64,000 nucleotides of DNA from Neoalteromonas flava (GTDB lineage Bacteria > Pseudomonadota > Gammaproteobacteria > Enterobacterales > Alteromonadaceae), in NCBI RefSeq assembly GCF_002807685.1, contig NZ_PEAX01000005.1, positions 124,001 to 188,000 on the forward strand, read 5' to 3'. Below, piece by piece: positions 60,931 through 64,000 of this stretch. How positions within the stretch are numbered: the first letter of the stretch is position 1; each line of letters opens with the position of its first letter. The notes beneath the pieces were generated by a model. That model ran no database searches. It worked only from the letters and a program-made list of their open reading frames with translations, and was not told the origin of the DNA. The position numbers were made by a program, and so were the translations under genes.

Positions 60931-61512
60931 TTATTTGCCCTCCGACGTCGCAACTTGTAGCTGTGGTGCTACTCGCGGACTGATAGAAAATGTCAATTTA
61001 AATTCGCTGACCGCATCGGTTGATGAGGTATCCGCGACAATAGAGGACAGCACGCCATTTGAGAACACCTCTGAGGTTTCCAAGCGACGCATAAAATCGG
61101 ATAAACGGTTGTTGCTGTCGCTGATACCATCGATATCAATTCGGTTACCCGTGCGGGTCATCGTTCTGAACGCAACGCCCGGTGGCACAATACGCGCTAA
61201 TTCATCGAATACACGCGGAGCGATGTTACGACTGGTTTGTAGTTGCTCAATGAGTGCCATGCGCTGTTCAATTGCGAGTTTAGCTTCTTTGATCGTTTTA
61301 ATTTTGTCAATTTGGGTATCTAAAATCCCAATTTGGGTACGTAAAAAATCATTCCGCGCATTTTGGTGACTAATTTTTTGGTCGATAAATGCACCAACAA
61401 ACCAAAACACTAAGCCAACAAAAACCGCAGTAACAAATAACGCACCTAAGTATTGTTGCTTTTGGGCCTGACGCTGTTTTTCACGCCAAGGGAGTAAATT
61501 TATATGTGCCAT
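60931..61512 (-). CDS. pilN: Type IV pilus assembly protein PilN
   Basis: 193 aa. The N-terminus AHINLLPWREKQRQ is the conserved PilM-binding tail, followed by one membrane helix (about 22-46), coiled coil and a small periplasmic domain. It overlaps the pilM stop by 13 bases. Confidence 0.93.
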   Translation of the reverse strand: MAHINLLPWREKQRQAQKQQYLGALFVTAVFVGLVFWFVGAFIDQKISHQNARNDFLRTQIGILDTQIDKIKTIKEAKLAIEQRMALIEQLQTSRNIAPRVFDELARIVPPGVAFRTMTRTGNRIDIDGISDSNNRLSDFMRRLETSEVFSNGVLSSIVADTSSTDAVSEFKLTFSISPRVAPQLQVATSEGK

Positions 61513-62564
61513 GGATTAAAACTCCTACTGGCTAACCCAGCCGCAATAACCATTTGTGGTCCGATAGCCAGCGCTTTCTCCACGTCGATATGCTTAGCAA
61601 ACTGCATGTTACTGAATGGGTTAAACACCTCAACCGCTACACCTAAATCCTGCTCTAGCAACGTCGCTAACTCAGTAATAACCGCACCTCCGCCACTAAG
61701 TAGCAGCTTTTCCGGTCGATTAGCGTGAGCTGCACTGATATACATTTGCATGGCACGGTTGATATGTTGTTGCAGACTAGATGCAAAAATTGGCAGTATT
61801 TCTTGCTTCCAAGTTTCCGGTAATTCACCGTTAAGCAATTGGTTTTGCGCGTCATCACGCTCGAGCATCATCGAGGCACAGATATCCTGTAAAAGTGCAT
61901 CGGTACCAAAGTTATGTTCTTTGCTGTATTCAACGTTACCGTTTTTGGTCACAGAGACTTGTAATAGAGAAGCTCCGATATTAATGCATACAGTCGACTG
62001 CTCGTCAGCACCGTGAAACGCAGTCACTGCGTTAGCCATTGCATAGCCTTCGATATCAATGATTTTAGGCTCAAATGGAATTTCGCGGATAAGGGTCACA
62101 CGAGCGTCGACGATATCTTTGTGCGCCGCACTAAGTAAGACGTTGACTTGATCCATATGGGTTTTACTTGGCCCCAACTCTTCAAAGTCTAAGTAAACTT
62201 CCTCAAGTGGATAGGGGATCAAGCTATCTGCTTCAATCTCAATTTGGCCTTCCAGTTGATAGTCCGTTTGGTCAGGTTGCATTTGTACAACTTTGGTCAG
62301 GACTGAAGGGCCAGCGACTGCAATAGCCACGTCTTTGACCTTTTTCTTTTTAAGCCCAAGCTTTACTTTTTTGAGGCACTGGCTAACCACATCAAAGTCT
62401 TTCAGCTCACGCTCAGCAAACGCATTCCCATTAATGGGTTCACACGCTAGCGCAGCAACGGTGTACGTGTCGCCTGTTTTTTCTAACAGGACGGCTTTAA
62501 TGAAGCGAGTGCCTATATCCAGCCCTATTATGGGTTGAGCGCTTCTGTTGAACAGAGATTTCAT
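61500..62564 (-). CDS. pilM: Type IV pilus assembly ATPase-fold protein PilM
   Basis: Actin/FtsA-fold cytoplasmic protein that binds the PilN tail. Nucleotide motif IGLDIGTRFIKAVLL is at the start; LLSGGGAVI is near the end. I start at ATG 62564 (MKSLFNRSAQ), which fits family starts; longer frames reach 62639. First gene of pilMNOPQ, divergent from ponA. Confidence 0.92.
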   Translation of the reverse strand: MKSLFNRSAQPIIGLDIGTRFIKAVLLEKTGDTYTVAALACEPINGNAFAERELKDFDVVSQCLKKVKLGLKKKKVKDVAIAVAGPSVLTKVVQMQPDQTDYQLEGQIEIEADSLIPYPLEEVYLDFEELGPSKTHMDQVNVLLSAAHKDIVDARVTLIREIPFEPKIIDIEGYAMANAVTAFHGADEQSTVCINIGASLLQVSVTKNGNVEYSKEHNFGTDALLQDICASMMLERDDAQNQLLNGELPETWKQEILPIFASSLQQHINRAMQMYISAAHANRPEKLLLSGGGAVITELATLLEQDLGVAVEVFNPFSNMQFAKHIDVEKALAIGPQMVIAAGLASRSFNPWHI

Positions 62565-62828
62565 TAAATCGTTATTCCGCATCATTGGCGTTTTCATGGC
62601 TATAAATCCGAGAAAGCCATCATACGCCGTTATTTTCAATAATATGGTTCTATTATCGACACTTACGTATAATCCTAGACAAGTAATTGTCGAATTGACC
62701 GATAAACCTCATACTAACAAACAGCAAAAAAACCGCTGTGATGGTTAAATGTTCAACAGCGATTTTATTCTTGTGATTAGTTATAATATAAGCCATTTCC
62801 TCGATTTTGCCTCGGAATCTGAAATTTT

Positions 62829-64000
62829 GTGAAGTACATCAAACCGTTATTCATCACCTTTATCGTTGGGTCCATCATCGGATTTGCAGGACTTGTAGGT
62901 ATTTATTTTTATATCAAACCTGAACTGCCCAGCGTAGATGTACTAAAGGAGGTAAAGCTACAAACCCCCATGCGGATCTATACCCATGATGGCAAACTCA
63001 TCTCCCAATACGGCGTCAAGCGCCGTATACCACTGGCGCTGGAGGAAGTTCCAGAGCAGCTAAAACAGGCCTTGTTAGCGACTGAAGATAGCCGTTTTTA
63101 TCAACATATTGGGATCGACCCTATTGGCGTTTTCCGAGCAGCGCTTAACCTGGTTTTAACTGGCGAAAAGAGTCAGGGGGCTTCCACCTTAACTATGCAG
63201 TTGGCGAGAAATTTCTTTCTTACGCGGGAAAAAACCTATATTCGCAAGATAAAAGAAATCTTTATTGCACTGCATATGGAGCAAGTATTAAGTAAAGACG
63301 AAATACTTGAGTTGTACCTGAATAAAGTGGAGTTGGGGCACCGTTCCTTCGGCGTGGGCGCAGCAGCACAAGTTTATTATGGGAAGTCGGTTAACGAGCT
63401 TAGTTTGGCGGAAATCGCCACTATCGCTGGATTACCGCAGGCACCTTCGGTACTTAACCCAATCAGTCGTCCCGATCGCTCAATCGAGCGGCGGCGCATC
63501 GTGTTATTACGGATGCTTGACGAGGGATTTATCACGCAAGAGCAGTTCGAGCAGGCCAATTCAGCCCCCGTCACTGCGCGCAAACACGGCGCCGAAATAG
63601 AAGTGGATGCGCCCTATTTAGCGGATGTTATCTACAACGAAATGATTAGCATCTATGGTAAAGAAGAAGCGGAAACCGGAGGCTATCAGGTTTTTGCCAC
63701 AACTCCATCACACCTCCAGTTAGCAGCACAAGAGGCCGTGATACGCAACATCCATGATTATGATGAACGGCACGGTTACCGGGGGCCTATCGGGCAGCTC
63801 TGGCAGTCAGAACCGGAACCACCGGGTGACTCGGAGTCCGTTGCAATAGCAGACTTAGCGCCTGAGGAACCACTGGAAGAAACTTCATTAGACATCGTTG
63901 ACGAGCAAATGCTGGATGAGGTTATTGAGCAAACGCCTGCAGCTATTCAATTACCCGTCAGTGAGAACGTTATTCTTGAACATTTACTGAATATCAATTG
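62829..64000 (+). CDS. mrcA: Penicillin-binding protein 1A (partial)
   Basis: GTG start at 62829; the frame runs to the window edge without a stop, so the C-terminus is missing (about 390 residues visible). One membrane helix (about 7-29), GT51 motifs TEDSRFYQHIGID and QGASTLTMQLARN, KDEILELYLN, and a region with acidic insertion near 320-370 before the transpeptidase, which is not in the window. A TATAAT at 62782-62787 may be part of its promoter. It is divergent from pilM, the standard arrangement. Confidence 0.93.
   Translation, partial: MKYIKPLFITFIVGSIIGFAGLVGIYFYIKPELPSVDVLKEVKLQTPMRIYTHDGKLISQYGVKRRIPLALEEVPEQLKQALLATEDSRFYQHIGIDPIGVFRAALNLVLTGEKSQGASTLTMQLARNFFLTREKTYIRKIKEIFIALHMEQVLSKDEILELYLNKVELGHRSFGVGAAAQVYYGKSVNELSLAEIATIAGLPQAPSVLNPISRPDRSIERRRIVLLRMLDEGFITQEQFEQANSAPVTARKHGAEIEVDAPYLADVIYNEMISIYGKEEAETGGYQVFATTPSHLQLAAQEAVIRNIHDYDERHGYRGPIGQLWQSEPEPPGDSESVAIADLAPEEPLEETSLDIVDEQMLDEVIEQTPAAIQLPVSENVILEHLLNIN

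Noticed and set aside
62548-62748. A 66-aa plus-strand open frame between pilM and PBP1A
   Set aside because: Begins antisense to pilM and spans the divergent promoter region; no ribosome binding site.

Overview
The window looks like chromosome of a marine, free-living gammaproteobacterium of the Alteromonadales type (Alteromonadaceae/Idiomarinaceae-like). This is inferred from gene content and order: divergent ponA/pilMNOPQ followed by aroK-aroB-damX-dam, an argD-astA-astD-DUF1338 cluster, DUF2982, DUF2970 and YedI proteins, a large TonB-dependent receptor beside a TPR-sulfotransferase, and parC. I see no rRNA, tRNA, CRISPR array, insertion sequence, integrase or prophage. The region reads as core genome with a few accessory patches.

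Layout. 0-9.4 kb: a small unknown gene, thpR, the helicase hrpB, a secreted lytic transglycosylase divergent from penicillin-binding protein 1B, then a membrane AraC-type regulator divergent from a DUF2306 membrane protein. 9.4-15.6 kb: a periplasmic solute-binding protein that appears to start at AUU, prpE, and a minus-strand run of two tiny unknown genes, yedI and rlmA, then a TonB/TolA-like protein. 15.7-17.6 kb: glnK-amtB behind a good NtrC site and a sigma-54 promoter. 17.7-23.7 kb: ggt, a DyP-like haem protein, a class III cyclase, hemL and pyrB. 23.9-28.3 kb: an RND efflux adaptor/permease pair behind two TetR-type palindromes. 28.5-34.8 kb: DUF2982, a 7TM-DISM hybrid kinase and parC. 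34.9-43.4 kb: TonB receptor, TPR-sulfotransferase, a lipoprotein lipase, an unknown lipoprotein, GFA and DUF4136 proteins. 43.5-48.1 kb: arginine succinyltransferase catabolism. 48.5-52.0 kb: HDOD, pabA/trpG, trpS, rpe. 52.1-53.7 kb: a plus-strand torF cassette inserted between rpe and dam. 53.7-62.6 kb: dam, damX, aroB, aroK, pilQPONM. 62.8 kb to the end: PBP1A, cut by the window edge.

How the genes connect. Nitrogen is the clearest theme. glnK-amtB and the distant torF porin gene carry nearly the same NtrC operator and both have GG-N10-GC/GT sigma-54 elements, so they probably form one nitrogen-starvation regulon. Arginine catabolism (argD, astA, astD) and gamma-glutamyltranspeptidase also supply nitrogen from peptides and amino acids. 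Cell-wall and envelope work is the second theme (PBP1B, PBP1A, lytic transglycosylase, DamX, type IV pilus assembly).

The most interesting leads are: the trans-located NtrC/sigma-54 torF cassette; the AUU start of the solute-binding protein; a DyP-type protein whose GxxDG motif has lost its Asp; an RND permease with Asn at both the second TM4 Asp and the TM10 Lys of the AcrB proton relay; the sulfotransferase/TonB receptor pair; a terminator hairpin ending directly at the start of the DUF4136 gene; and an unannotated secreted-peptide/mini-membrane-protein gene pair. I did not find one clear-cut new defence or biosynthetic system.
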